From the NCBI RefSeq assembly GCF_007692705.1, contig NZ_REBN01000118.1, positions 1-47,175 of the forward strand: a stretch of 47,175 nucleotides of DNA. The letters run 5' to 3'. This document shows, one piece after another, positions 31,387 to 40,559 of this stretch (the stretch's first letter is position 1; every line of letters begins with the position of its first letter). Source of the stretch: Mongoliibacter sp. (GTDB lineage: Bacteria; Bacteroidota; Bacteroidia; Cytophagales; Cyclobacteriaceae). Both the position numbers and the translations under genes were made by a program. The notes below the pieces were generated by a model. It was not told where the DNA came from, ran no database searches, and worked only from the letters and a program-made list of their open reading frames with translations.

Positions 31387-32067
31387 ATGAGAGCAAGCTG
31401 GTGGAAAATTCTGACAATTGGGCTTTTGCTGTATACGCTCATTGCTGGACTCCTCTTAGACGTACCGAGATTACCTATTCTCAATGAAACTATCCGTGCC
31501 TTACATTTCCATGTGACCATGTGGTTTGGCATGATTATCATGCTGGTAGTGGCTGTTATTTATAGTATAAAATACCTGCGCAGCAATAATATTCGAAATG
31601 ATGATATGGCAATCGAGTTCACCAATGCAGCCATCCTTTTTGGGGTATTGGGAATAGTTACCGGCATGTTATGGGCCAAGTTTACATGGGGAGATTATTG
31701 GAGTGGAGACCCTAAGCAAAATGCATCTGCCATAGGTCTTTTAATGTATTTCGCTTATCTCATTTTGAGAAATTCACTCACTGATGTGCATCAACGTGCA
31801 AGAATTGGAGCAGTCTACAACATATTTGCATTTGCGGCCTTTATCCCATTGATTTTTGTATTGCCAAGACTGACTGATAGCCTTCATCCTGGTAATGGAG
31901 GTAACCCTGGATTCAATGCATATGACCTTGACAGCAAACTAAGGTTGGTGTTTTACCCAGCGATAATTGGTTGGACCCTTTTAGGTACTTGGCTGGCAAT
32001 AGTACGGGTGAGATTGAAAAGAGTGGAAAGAATGGTAGAAGACAAATTGATAAATCAGGTTTCTTAA
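31387..32067 (+). CDS. ccmC: cytochrome c maturation protein CcmC (heme handling)
   Basis: Inner-membrane protein of 226 residues with six hydrophobic segments. It carries a tryptophan-rich loop of the heme-handling family, WGDYWSGDPKQNAS (from W101), a His pair in RALHFHVTMWF near residue 40 and another His in the later loop (DSLHPGNGG). CcmC binds heme in its periplasmic-side loops and loads it onto CcmE. It starts the operon ccmC-ccmD-ccmE-ccmF. The ABC subunits CcmA and CcmB are not in this window. Confidence 0.88.
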   Translation: MRASWWKILTIGLLLYTLIAGLLLDVPRLPILNETIRALHFHVTMWFGMIIMLVVAVIYSIKYLRSNNIRNDDMAIEFTNAAILFGVLGIVTGMLWAKFTWGDYWSGDPKQNASAIGLLMYFAYLILRNSLTDVHQRARIGAVYNIFAFAAFIPLIFVLPRLTDSLHPGNGGNPGFNAYDLDSKLRLVFYPAIIGWTLLGTWLAIVRVRLKRVERMVEDKLINQVS

Positions 32068-32083
32068 CCTATATAGTTTATAG

Positions 32084-32332
32084 ATGAAAAAATGGATAAT
32101 TATATTCCTGATGACATGTAGTCTTCAGGTATCGGCACAGGAAAAAATAGTAATCACAGAGGATGATTATAGCAATTCCCGGATAGAAATGGCTGATATC
32201 ATGCGTTCGGAAGGTAAGATATATGTTTTAGTTGGTGTAATTGTGTTGATATTCGGAGGCATCACTGCTTACGTCATCAATACTGACCGTAAAGTAGCCA
32301 AATTGGAGAAGTTGATCAAGGAAGAATCTTGA
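32084..32332 (+). CDS. ccmD: CcmD-like small membrane protein
   Basis: Protein of 82 residues with a signal-like N-terminus (WIIIFLMTCSLQVSAQ) and one membrane helix (about 45-66, IYVLVGVIVLIFGGITAYVI) followed by a charged tail DRKVAKLEKLIKEES. Position between ccmC and ccmE and the single helix plus charged tail match CcmD, which in other bacteria helps release holo-CcmE. The sequence itself is weakly conserved, so the call rests mostly on context. The N-terminal signal-like part is longer than in proteobacterial CcmD. Confidence 0.7.
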   Translation: MKKWIIIFLMTCSLQVSAQEKIVITEDDYSNSRIEMADIMRSEGKIYVLVGVIVLIFGGITAYVINTDRKVAKLEKLIKEES

Positions 32333-32513
32333 TAAATATTAGCTAACGATACTCAATTTTTCCCGTAAGGGATATTAGATAAAAATACTTTGGAATCCAG
32401 CATGACAAAAGTGTCATACAGGAAAAAGCTTTTTCGATAGTTATACTGACATAAAGCAAGATTCCATGCCGATTAGAGACAAGTTATGATTATTGAAGAT
32501 CAATTATAAAAAT

Positions 32514-32930
32514 ATGAAAAAAGGGCATCTTATAGGGTTAGGCATCATCGCAATTGCGATAGTGATTATTATCACATCAATAGGTGATGCCAGTACATAC
32601 GAAAGCTTTGAAACTGCCAAAGCAATGAAAATGAGGGGAGAAGATAAACCTATTCACGTTGTAGGTGAATTGAAAAAAAGTGTATCTGGAATAGTGGAAG
32701 GCATTGAAGTCAATCCCGATAAAACTTCCTTTTATTTCTTAATGGTAGATGCAGATGGTACTGCGCAAAGGGTTTTTTATAATGAACCTGTACCTGCTGA
32801 TTTTGCGAGAGCAGAGCAGGTAGTTGTTATTGGTTCATATAAAACAGAGGATTTATTTATAGCGGATAAAATCCTCATGAAATGTCCATCTAAGTACCAA
32901 GAAACGGAAGTCAGCAATGCTGGTATGTAA
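32514..32930 (+). CDS. ccmE: cytochrome c maturation protein CcmE, CxxxY type
   Basis: Heme chaperone of 138 residues: N-terminal membrane anchor (about 4-23, HLIGLGIIAIAIVIIITSI), then an OB-fold domain (PIHVVGELKK, SFYFLMVDADGT, VVVIGSYKTEDLFIADKILMK). In the proteobacterial protein heme is bound covalently by His in a HDENY motif; here the end reads KCPSKY, so Cys 124 and Tyr 128 form a CxxxY motif and the His is absent. The start at 32514 places the anchor at the N-terminus; an ATG at 32493 adds 7 residues. The 181-bp gap before it contains only small palindromes such as ATGACA...TGTCAT (32402-32417). Confidence 0.88.
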   Translation: MKKGHLIGLGIIAIAIVIIITSIGDASTYESFETAKAMKMRGEDKPIHVVGELKKSVSGIVEGIEVNPDKTSFYFLMVDADGTAQRVFYNEPVPADFARAEQVVVIGSYKTEDLFIADKILMKCPSKYQETEVSNAGM

Positions 32931-32955
32931 TTCAATCCACTGATACAATATATCC

Positions 32956-35484
32956 ATGATCAATACCTTTATCGGTAATTTCGGGCACTTCTCGACAATT
33001 CTTGCCTTTGTCAGTGCTCTGGTAGCCGCATATGCATATTACAATTACACGGTTGTTTCCGAGTTGGAAAAACCCAATTGGAGAAGATTCAGCAGGGGCG
33101 CATTTTATGTGCATGCCGCAGCAAGTATTTCAATAGCCATTACGCTTTTTGAGATTATTTATAACCACCGCTTTGAATATTTTTATGCCTATTCACATTC
33201 AAGCATGGCCTTGCCTGTTCATTATATGGTTTCCAGTTTTTGGGAGGGTCAAGAAGGTGCGTTTATCCTTTGGATTGTATGGAATGTAGTATTGGGGCTT
33301 GTTTTGATTCATACCAACAAGTTCTGGGAGGGCCCTGTAATGTTGGTTTTTGCACTGGTACAGGCATTTCTGGTTTCAATGATTTTAGGTGTAGTGATTG
33401 GCGATTTAAAAATAGGGAGTTCACCATTTATACTTCTGAGAGATGCTGTATCTGCTCCTATATTTTCTATAAATCCTGATTTTGTACCTGAAGATGGCAC
33501 TGGCCTTAATCCACTACTTCAAAATATCTGGATGGTGATTCATCCGCCAACCTTGTTTTTAGGTTACGCCTCGACCTTGGTCCCATTTGCATTTTTAATG
33601 GGTGGGCTATGGACTAAGAGGTATTCAGAATGGGTGAGGCCTGCATTGCCTTGGGCACAGTTTTCAGCGATGATTCTTGGAATGGGGATTATAATGGGAG
33701 CTTACTGGGCTTATGTGACGCTAAACTTTGGTGGATATTGGAATTGGGATCCAGTAGAAAATGCAGTTTATGTGCCTTGGCTAATCATGGTTGCTGCGAT
33801 TCATACCATGATTACATTTAAGAAAAGCAGTACAGCTTTGAAATCTTCAATAGTATTGGTGATCGCGTCATTTATTTTAGTATTGTATGCCACATTTCTT
33901 GTAAGAAGCGGTGTTTTGGGAGATTCCTCGGTGCACTCTTTTACAGACTTAGGACTATCCGGTCAGTTGTTGATTTATATGTTATTCTTCCTTTTTGTAG
34001 CGGTGTTTTTAGCAGCCAAAAACTGGAAGCACATTCCTACTTCCGAAAAGGAGGCTTCGGTCTATTCTAGGGAATTCTGGATTTTTATTGGGGCAACGAC
34101 CTTGGGGCTTATGGCCTTTCAAGTAATACTGCCTACATCTATTCCCGTTTGGAATGCTATTGTAGAGAGCTTTGGAGGGATTTCTAACATGGCGCCTCCG
34201 GCTGATCAGGTTGGCTTTTATACCAAATTTCAACTTTGGTTTGCGGTTGCTTTAGCTTTATTGACAGCCGTTGGGCAGTACTTTTGGTGGAATAAAATGG
34301 ATGCCAAAAAGTTGAGGGAAACATTGGTAACACCATATATTATATCATTGCTACTTTCGGCAGTAATTATAATCTGGGGAAAAGTTTTCGACTTGACCTA
34401 CATCGTTTTGGTCATTGCAGCGACATTTACCATTGTAGCCAATTCTACCATTCTTGTCAAATTACTAAGGAAGTCAAGCTTTAAGTTAACGGGAGGATCA
34501 TTGGCTCACATTGGCCTGGGATTAATCCTGATAGGAGTTATGTTCTCATCAGGATACTCTGAAATCATTTCTTATAATATGTCAGGCTTGACATATTCGA
34601 ATAGTTGGGAAGATGAATTGAATAAAGAACATGTATTACTTTGGATCAACAAGCCAACACAGATTAAAGAATACACTGCTGTTTATAAAGGAAGGCAAAA
34701 GAAGCTTGTGGGAGTACCGGGACATGTGAATGCGAATTTACTAGAGGCCACAGGCAGTGTCAATGAAGCAGTTGCTTTGGATGATATTGTAGTAAGAGGG
34801 AGAACTTACCATAAAAAAGGAGATCTTGTATCCATAGTACTTGAGGAGAATGATTATTTTAGAATTGATTATTTCAAAGATGATGAGTATCAATTCACCT
34901 TAAACCCGATGTCTCAATTCAATGAAAATATGGGTCTGATTTCTTCACCGGACTCCAGAAGGTTTTTGAATAGGGATTTATACACATTTGTATCAGCCTT
35001 GAATGATTTTGATGATCCAGAGTGGAGGGAAGATGAGTTTTATGAAGTTTCTCCTGGCGAGACTTTTTACATTGCAGATTTTGTGACCACCTTTGAGGGA
35101 GGTGAAGTAATCACTGATCTTCCAGGTGTAAATCTTAAGGAAGGTGATGTCGCCGTCAAAGCCAATTTGGTGATTCAGGATTTTGGAGTTGAAAAAAGAC
35201 TTTCACCTATATTCATTATCCGTGACAATCAGCTGGGGAAAATACCCGCCATCGACAATGAGCTTGGTATTAAGGTTGAAGTAGAAAATATAGTACCGGA
35301 GTCGAATAAGTTTTCATTTAAGGTAAATCGTTACCAGAAAGATTATGTCGTACTCAAAGCCATCATGAAGCCTCAGATCAATGTGCTATGGATTGGAACC
35401 ATCATTATGCTTATCGGTTTCTGTGTAGCTATATACAGAAGGTATGATGAGTTCAGTAAGATGCGGGATAAGGGTCTCGAATAG
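32956..35484 (+). CDS. ccmF: cytochrome c heme lyase subunit CcmF
   Basis: Large membrane protein of 842 residues that attaches heme to apocytochrome c. The WWD-type heme motif is GGYWNWDPVENA (259-270), preceded by LLQNIWMVIHPPTLFLGYAS (about 188-207) and an early LPVHYMVSSFWEGQEGAFILW. A large soluble segment (about 560-800) sits before the last membrane helix (VLWIGTIIMLIGFCVAIYRRY). It is longer than the E. coli protein (about 650). Last gene of the ccm operon; no ccmG or ccmH follows, so apocytochrome reduction must be encoded elsewhere. Confidence 0.93.
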   Translation: MINTFIGNFGHFSTILAFVSALVAAYAYYNYTVVSELEKPNWRRFSRGAFYVHAAASISIAITLFEIIYNHRFEYFYAYSHSSMALPVHYMVSSFWEGQEGAFILWIVWNVVLGLVLIHTNKFWEGPVMLVFALVQAFLVSMILGVVIGDLKIGSSPFILLRDAVSAPIFSINPDFVPEDGTGLNPLLQNIWMVIHPPTLFLGYASTLVPFAFLMGGLWTKRYSEWVRPALPWAQFSAMILGMGIIMGAYWAYVTLNFGGYWNWDPVENAVYVPWLIMVAAIHTMITFKKSSTALKSSIVLVIASFILVLYATFLVRSGVLGDSSVHSFTDLGLSGQLLIYMLFFLFVAVFLAAKNWKHIPTSEKEASVYSREFWIFIGATTLGLMAFQVILPTSIPVWNAIVESFGGISNMAPPADQVGFYTKFQLWFAVALALLTAVGQYFWWNKMDAKKLRETLVTPYIISLLLSAVIIIWGKVFDLTYIVLVIAATFTIVANSTILVKLLRKSSFKLTGGSLAHIGLGLILIGVMFSSGYSEIISYNMSGLTYSNSWEDELNKEHVLLWINKPTQIKEYTAVYKGRQKKLVGVPGHVNANLLEATGSVNEAVALDDIVVRGRTYHKKGDLVSIVLEENDYFRIDYFKDDEYQFTLNPMSQFNENMGLISSPDSRRFLNRDLYTFVSALNDFDDPEWREDEFYEVSPGETFYIADFVTTFEGGEVITDLPGVNLKEGDVAVKANLVIQDFGVEKRLSPIFIIRDNQLGKIPAIDNELGIKVEVENIVPESNKFSFKVNRYQKDYVVLKAIMKPQINVLWIGTIIMLIGFCVAIYRRYDEFSKMRDKGLE

Positions 35485-35503
35485 CTTTTAGATATGTTTT
35501 AAT

Positions 35504-35540
35504 AAAACCCCAAGTAATAAATGCTTGGGGTTTTGTTTTT
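35504..35540 (+). terminator. terminator of the ccm operon
   Basis: AAAACCCCAAG (35504-35514), 9-nt loop, CTTGGGGTTTT (35524-35534), then GTTTTT. An 11-bp perfect stem just past the ccmF stop. Confidence 0.85.
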
Positions 35541-35706
35541 CCTATTGATGACAAATGATATATATTGTTGTTGTCAAGAAATGAGGTAACAAATGGTGAT
35601 ACATCAAGTAATATCTGATATGCCTCTAGAGGGTACCAGGTGTCGCACTTTATACAGAAATACTTGATGATATGGGTCATGTCCATTGAAAACAATTTAT
35701 ATAAAA

Positions 35707-36483
35707 ATGAAATATAAGATTGCGATTATCGGTACTGGAAATGTAGCCTGGCATCTGGCTCCAGCATTGGAAGAGGCGGGGCATACCATTACAGAGGTTT
35801 ATGGGCGAAGCACTAAGAAAATAAGTGACATTACCCAAAAGCTTTATACAGCAGAAGAGAAATTGGACTTAGACTTTTCAGACTCTGATGCAGAAATTTT
35901 TATTCTAGCAGTGAATGATGATGCTATTTTTGAAATTTCAGATCAAATCATACTTCCTGAGAATAGTATTTTGGTACATACTTCAGGATCAGTGTCAGTT
36001 GAAGCTTTAGGATATAGTTCGGCATCCTTTACAGGTATTTTTTATCCTTTGCAATCTTTTTCTAAAGACAGAAATTTATCTTTTGAGGAAGTACCTTTCT
36101 TGTTGGAAAGTGAAGATCAAGAAACACTCCAGAAACTGAAAAAGTTGGCAAAGTCACTTTCTCATCTCCAATATGTAGTCAAAAGCAAGGACAGAAAAGC
36201 TTTACATGTAGCAGCCGTTTTTGCAAGTAATTTCTCAAACCATATGATCCGCCTTGCTGAAGAAATAATGCGTCGTCAAGGCTTGGATTTTGAAATGCTA
36301 AAACCATTGATCATCGAAACAATTAGCAAAAGTCTGGAATTAGGGGCTAAAAGAGCCCAAACAGGTCCAGCCATAAGAGAGGATTTGAATACGTTGGAGG
36401 CTCATCATCAATTTTTAAATTACAATGAGCAAATAGCTGAAATTTATCGGTTGATTTCTCAGGATATCATTGATTCTGTATAA
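35707..36483 (+). CDS. Rossmann-fold/DUF2520 oxidoreductase-like protein
   Basis: Protein of 258 residues with an N-terminal NAD(P)-binding fold (YKIAIIGTGNVAWHLAPAL, GxGxxA-type fingerprint) and a C-terminal helical DUF2520 domain (KALHVAAVFASNFSNHMIRLAEEIM, ETISKSLELGAKRAQTGPAIREDLNTLEAH). It resembles ketopantoate or 6-phosphogluconate-type dehydrogenases, and the TGPAxRxD segment is typical of this group. Substrate unknown. The ATG at 35707 puts the nucleotide-binding strand at the start; an ATG at 35686 adds seven residues. Confidence 0.85.
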   Translation: MKYKIAIIGTGNVAWHLAPALEEAGHTITEVYGRSTKKISDITQKLYTAEEKLDLDFSDSDAEIFILAVNDDAIFEISDQIILPENSILVHTSGSVSVEALGYSSASFTGIFYPLQSFSKDRNLSFEEVPFLLESEDQETLQKLKKLAKSLSHLQYVVKSKDRKALHVAAVFASNFSNHMIRLAEEIMRRQGLDFEMLKPLIIETISKSLELGAKRAQTGPAIREDLNTLEAHHQFLNYNEQIAEIYRLISQDIIDSV

Positions 36484-36531
36484 GAAAAGTCCTCATGACA
36501 TGAAGCCTTTCCTTATACAGAATTGGGGACT

Positions 36532-37383
36532 TTATTCCCATGTTCCAAATTTACCGTCCTGATAATCCTGATACGCCTGCATAATTTCCTGATTTGTGTT
36601 CATGACAAAAGGACCCTGAGCCACCATCGGTTCATTAAATGGTTTCGCATGGCCAAGAATTACTATGGCATTTTCCGTTGCTTCAAATGCCAATGATGTT
36701 CCATCATTGTTAAATTCCACCAACTTTCTATAAGGTATATGTTCACCTTGAATTTTCACTTCTCCTCTTACTATATAAAAAAATATATTCTCTTCTTGTG
36801 GAATATCTTTAATGACTTTTGCACCTGCTTTTAGATGAAGTGTACTGAGAAAAATAGGCCAAAGCGTTTCAAAAGAGCCTTTGTGATCATTCCATTCTCC
36901 AGCAATTAGCTGTACAGTTCCTTTTCCTCCATCCAGTTCAAACTCCTTTATTTCTTCCTTTTGTAGCCCTATGTATCTTGGTTTAGTCATCTTTAACCTA
37001 GCCGGTAGATTTAACCAAAGCTGTAAGATTTCTAAGTCGCCTCCTTCTTTCTTGAATTTGTCGGAGGAAACTTCGGCATGGATTAGACCACTTCCTGCAG
37101 TCATCCATTGTATACCACCAGTATTGATAACAGATTCATGGCCGCCTGAATCTTTATGCATGATGTCTCCTTCCACAATGAAGGTTACGGTTTCCATACC
37201 TCTATGAGGATGGGGACCGAATGGAAGCCCGTTATTGTTTTTAGGATAAGTTTGATGGCCGTGATGGTTGAGAAAAATAAATGGATCAATCTGCCTAAGT
37301 TTTGACGAGGGGAGAGGGTTGTATGTGATCAAATCGGCAATTGGTTGGTAACTTGCACTATGTATTTCTTTTATAGTCTTCAT
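36532..37383 (-). CDS. pirin family protein
   Basis: Bicupin protein of 283 residues. The N-terminal cupin has the pirin metal ligands in PHPHRGMETVTF (two His) and GSGLIHAEVS (His and Glu); the C-terminal domain (FFYIVRGEVKIQG onwards) is a second cupin without the ligand set. Bacterial pirins have been tied to redox regulation and quercetinase activity, but the role here is unknown. A strong palindrome lies 54 bp upstream of its start codon (37436-37467). Confidence 0.9.
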   Translation of the reverse strand: MKTIKEIHSASYQPIADLITYNPLPSSKLRQIDPFIFLNHHGHQTYPKNNNGLPFGPHPHRGMETVTFIVEGDIMHKDSGGHESVINTGGIQWMTAGSGLIHAEVSSDKFKKEGGDLEILQLWLNLPARLKMTKPRYIGLQKEEIKEFELDGGKGTVQLIAGEWNDHKGSFETLWPIFLSTLHLKAGAKVIKDIPQEENIFFYIVRGEVKIQGEHIPYRKLVEFNNDGTSLAFEATENAIVILGHAKPFNEPMVAQGPFVMNTNQEIMQAYQDYQDGKFGTWE

Positions 37384-37435
37384 TTAGATATTGTTTTGGA
37401 CACATTAAATGTATATACATGTAATCGATTCTAAT

Positions 37436-37467
37436 AAAGAAATGTTCCCCACAGGGAACATTTCTTT
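37436..37467. promoter_or_regulatory. 14-bp perfect palindrome upstream of pirin
   Basis: AAAGAAATGTTCCC (37436-37449), loop CACA, GGGAACATTTCTTT (37454-37467). It sits between the pirin start (37383) and the desaturase terminator. It could be a second terminator for the leftward desaturase transcript, a leader hairpin, or an operator for pirin. Confidence 0.5.
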
Positions 37468-37490
37468 ATGTATTTTAAGTATATAAGACA

Positions 37491-37515
37491 AAAGCCTGAA
37501 ATCATTTCAGGCTTT
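37491..37515 (-). terminator. terminator of the acyl-ACP desaturase gene
   Basis: AAAGCCTGAAA (37491-37501) and TTTCAGGCTTT (37505-37515) form an 11-bp stem with a tight loop, directly past the desaturase stop codon. The reverse-strand T-run is short (CTTTTG). Confidence 0.65.
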
Positions 37516-37521
37516 ATTTAT

Positions 37522-38523
37522 TTATTTCAACCAAGCGAGGGAAATCTCATCAGGAGCTTTCATTCTGTCCGCAAGTCTCATGTATCTATCTGATAGGTTC
37601 GACAAGTAATCCTGAGCTTTTGAGGCTAAAGCATCTAACCCTGTAACGGATTCGATATCCCAAAGCTTGACAAGGTGGTCAATAATTCTGGCATAATCCC
37701 AACCAGTATATACACCGATTTTTTGGGTGATTGCAGAAAACTGATCAAATAATGTTGGGTTACTGCTTCCATGTCCCATTAATACCGCAGGCATCACAAT
37801 CTGCTTTCGCATCATTTTTTCAAAAGCCAGCATTGCCCCATTAGGGTCAATTTCAAAAATCTGACTCATGAAACTTTTGTAGGCTTTTTCATGTCGGGCC
37901 TCGTCTCCAGCAATAGTTTTACAAATTCTGGAAAGCACGTCATCACCTGCTTTATCAGCCAATTTACCTGTATTTACATGGGAGATTTTTGTAGCTCTTT
38001 CTTGGAAAGAGGTATAAATCATAGCTTGATAGGGGTCTTTTTCCGACCTAGGATCAAAACCATTATAAATAAGTCGGTGAATTGTCTGTTCTACTTTTTT
38101 CATATCACATCTACCAGAGAGATAGAGGTATTTATTAAGTAAGTCACCATGCCTGTTTTCTTCAGCAGTCCAGGCTTTAGACCACTTTACCCAGCCTGAA
38201 TTACTTAGAAGGTTTCCTTCCACATTGATGCCTTCCAGCATATTGAAGTAAGTCTGATAGCTTGGTAAAGCCTCTTCTGTAATCATGTTGCCTACCAAAG
38301 AAGTAATTATCGTATCAGGAATTCCGGAAGCTCTTTCCTGAAGTTTTCTTACTTCATCAAAAGCATCCGCTTTTGCCATATCCGGCAAGAAATCTGAAGG
38401 CTGCCAGCATTCATCCGGATCTACCAAAATATTCTCTACCGCATGGTTAACATAGCCATCTAATTGGCTGATGACTTCCATGTTTTTTTCTAATTCGTAA
38501 TTGATATTTTCTGATTTACTCAT
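37522..38523 (-). CDS. acyl-ACP desaturase (ferritin-like diiron)
   Basis: Soluble fatty-acid desaturase of 333 residues (FA_desaturase_2 family, stearoyl-ACP delta-9-desaturase type) that introduces a double bond in acyl-ACP, giving unsaturated membrane lipids. Both diiron motifs are present: E-E-N-R-H (121-125) and D-E-A-R-H (207-211), with an additional ligand Glu around 83-84 (TEEALPSY). The pattern AWTAEENRHGDLLNKYLYLSG is diagnostic. Monocistronic with its own terminator; ferredoxin partner not adjacent. Confidence 0.92.
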   Translation of the reverse strand: MSKSENINYELEKNMEVISQLDGYVNHAVENILVDPDECWQPSDFLPDMAKADAFDEVRKLQERASGIPDTIITSLVGNMITEEALPSYQTYFNMLEGINVEGNLLSNSGWVKWSKAWTAEENRHGDLLNKYLYLSGRCDMKKVEQTIHRLIYNGFDPRSEKDPYQAMIYTSFQERATKISHVNTGKLADKAGDDVLSRICKTIAGDEARHEKAYKSFMSQIFEIDPNGAMLAFEKMMRKQIVMPAVLMGHGSSNPTLFDQFSAITQKIGVYTGWDYARIIDHLVKLWDIESVTGLDALASKAQDYLSNLSDRYMRLADRMKAPDEISLAWLK

Positions 38524-38660
38524 GATATTTAAATTTTCCTGATAATGGGCTTCTTGAATTTATAAGCTCAATTACAGTGGGCTCTGGTATAAAGGTAAGG
38601 ACAAATTATCGATTATAGTTCAGGGAAACTATATTTATGAATTAGGTTTCCGACTGAATC

Positions 38661-40379
38661 CTATTTTTTCAAGACCCAAGTTTGTTGGTTGAAATTGGGA
38701 GGAGCTGTTTTTTTCAAGCGATTGGCAATCCTGTCCAAATACATGGTATGGTACCTCAATCTTGTAATATAATTCGGCAAGTCTGGATCTCCGTTCCAGC
38801 AATGCTCTGCTCTGTCTCCGTACAATACTTCTCCGTCATAATAAGGGTTTTCAGTGCTTTCCAGAAAATCCTCTGTCAAATAGACAGCATTGTTGAGATA
38901 ATAGTTATCCATATCCCCACAATAGATATGAATTTTGCCTTCCAATTTTTCACCTAATTGCTCCCAATCTCTTTCCATAATATACCTAAGATCAAAATTC
39001 TCCTTCCAATATTCCGCGACCTCCTTGTCAATCTCACCACTATATTTATCCCAAATTGGTTTTGGGTAACCATCTGTACCTACTGGAGAGTATACCGCTT
39101 GCCAAATATCCCACTGATCTCCAGACCTGCTCTTTTTACCACCCAAGGCAAGTTCTTTATAATTCATGTCTTTAAGCATGGCCGAAACATGGCCGAGGTA
39201 ATTTCTTTTCCCCACCCTTTCTGTGGTCCTAAAGGGTCCTCTGATAAAATAAGCATTTTCATCTTCATAAATATTGACGGTGGTATAGGCTCGAAAGTCT
39301 ATAGGGTCAGGACAGGCAGCAAAGCATCCATTGTATTCATCTGGATATTTGACCTGTACAGCCAATGCTTCCCAGCCACCTGTCGAACCTCCATAAGTAA
39401 ACCTTGACCATCCTTCTCCTATACCTCTAAATTCTTTCTCTATATGAGGTATCAATTCATAAGTGATGGCATCTCCATAAGGTCCAATGTTTTCTGAGTT
39501 GACAGCGTAACTGTCATCGTAAAAAGGATTTGCGTGCTGTATCTCAATGGCAATGAATTTCGGGAAATCCGGTGAAATCCACTTTTGGTAGAAGTCATAA
39601 GCTTCTTGCTGTTGTATTTTATTGTAACCATATATTCCAAACCTTGGACTGTACTCTTCTTCTAAATCTTCGTCAGGAGGAGAGGTTCTAAATCCACCAA
39701 AATTTGGAGTAAAGTGTCCGTGAAATATCATCAGTGGATAGTGTTCATCTGTATTTTGTTCAAAATCTCTAGGGATCAGAATATGTGCCCCTAGGTAAAT
39801 ATCTCGACCCCAAAATTCTGAAAGCAAGTCGGATCGGAATTTAATGTGTTTGATGAATTCTGTGTCTTCAGGCTCCTCAACAGGTGGATTGATTTGATCT
39901 ATTTCGATTGATAAGTCTGATTTCCCATCCCAGTTTACTTTAAGGGGCTTGCTATACACATTGCCAGGTGTGCGGTTCCATTGTCTCCCTTCCCATTGGT
40001 CCATGGGCATTTTGATCGTATGGCCATCAGACCTGTTGAAAGTCTCATATTTCACTACATAGGCTTGTACCCAATATTCGCCAGATGGGATGTCTTTGTA
40101 ATTTTCGATGGGATAACCGAATCCGGAAATATCAAATTCAAATGATTCTCCAATCTGATGATTATCGAAATCCATCCCAATAACTTGTGCGGAATGTACA
40201 TCGTCACTTACTGCAAACCTTGGCTCCGTTCCCTCATCGTGGTGAAATAGGAGAAGAAGTCTGCCATCTTGTAGATTTTCAGATAATTCTTCTGCAATGG
40301 ATATTGTGATTTTTGGAGATTTACTTTCCTTACAGGAAAACAGTAAAAATAAGAGAATAACAAGAGTCAATTTGTTCAT
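38661..40379 (-). CDS. lipoprotein alpha/beta-hydrolase, putative esterase
   Basis: Protein of 572 residues with a lipoprotein signal (LLFLLFSC, lipidated Cys 16), a beta-rich N-terminal part (about 25-165) and an alpha/beta-hydrolase domain. The nucleophile is S332 in YGGSTGGW (GxSxG); the likely catalytic His is H526 in DRAEHCWNG and the acid is probably an Asp in IYCGDMDNY. It resembles esterase D-like enzymes (feruloyl esterase, mycolyltransferase and enterochelin esterase relatives). The envelope location suggests release of acyl groups from polymers or metabolites; no specific substrate can be given. Divergent from an M19 dipeptidase lipoprotein. Confidence 0.78.
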   Translation of the reverse strand: MNKLTLVILLFLLFSCKESKSPKITISIAEELSENLQDGRLLLLFHHDEGTEPRFAVSDDVHSAQVIGMDFDNHQIGESFEFDISGFGYPIENYKDIPSGEYWVQAYVVKYETFNRSDGHTIKMPMDQWEGRQWNRTPGNVYSKPLKVNWDGKSDLSIEIDQINPPVEEPEDTEFIKHIKFRSDLLSEFWGRDIYLGAHILIPRDFEQNTDEHYPLMIFHGHFTPNFGGFRTSPPDEDLEEEYSPRFGIYGYNKIQQQEAYDFYQKWISPDFPKFIAIEIQHANPFYDDSYAVNSENIGPYGDAITYELIPHIEKEFRGIGEGWSRFTYGGSTGGWEALAVQVKYPDEYNGCFAACPDPIDFRAYTTVNIYEDENAYFIRGPFRTTERVGKRNYLGHVSAMLKDMNYKELALGGKKSRSGDQWDIWQAVYSPVGTDGYPKPIWDKYSGEIDKEVAEYWKENFDLRYIMERDWEQLGEKLEGKIHIYCGDMDNYYLNNAVYLTEDFLESTENPYYDGEVLYGDRAEHCWNGDPDLPNYITRLRYHTMYLDRIANRLKKTAPPNFNQQTWVLKK

Positions 40380-40534
40380 TTTCTTTTTGGTTGGTTATAC
40401 ATCAATTTACTTATAATTCTTAAAGTGCATTTGTTGGGATGGACTTATTATACGAGCGGAAATTTCATGATTTGAAATTTATAATTGACCGTTTGTAAAT
40501 CTTAAATTCAGAATATTGACTGAAAACCCTAATT

Positions 40535-40543
40535 TAATTTTTG
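40535..40543 (+). promoter_or_regulatory. possible -7 element of the M19 dipeptidase gene
   Basis: TAATTTTTG differs from TAnnTTTG by one extra T, with TTG at 40516-40518 as possible -33. The ATG follows 17 bp later, so the leader would be very short. Confidence 0.3.
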
Positions 40544-40559
40544 TACCAAAACTAACATT

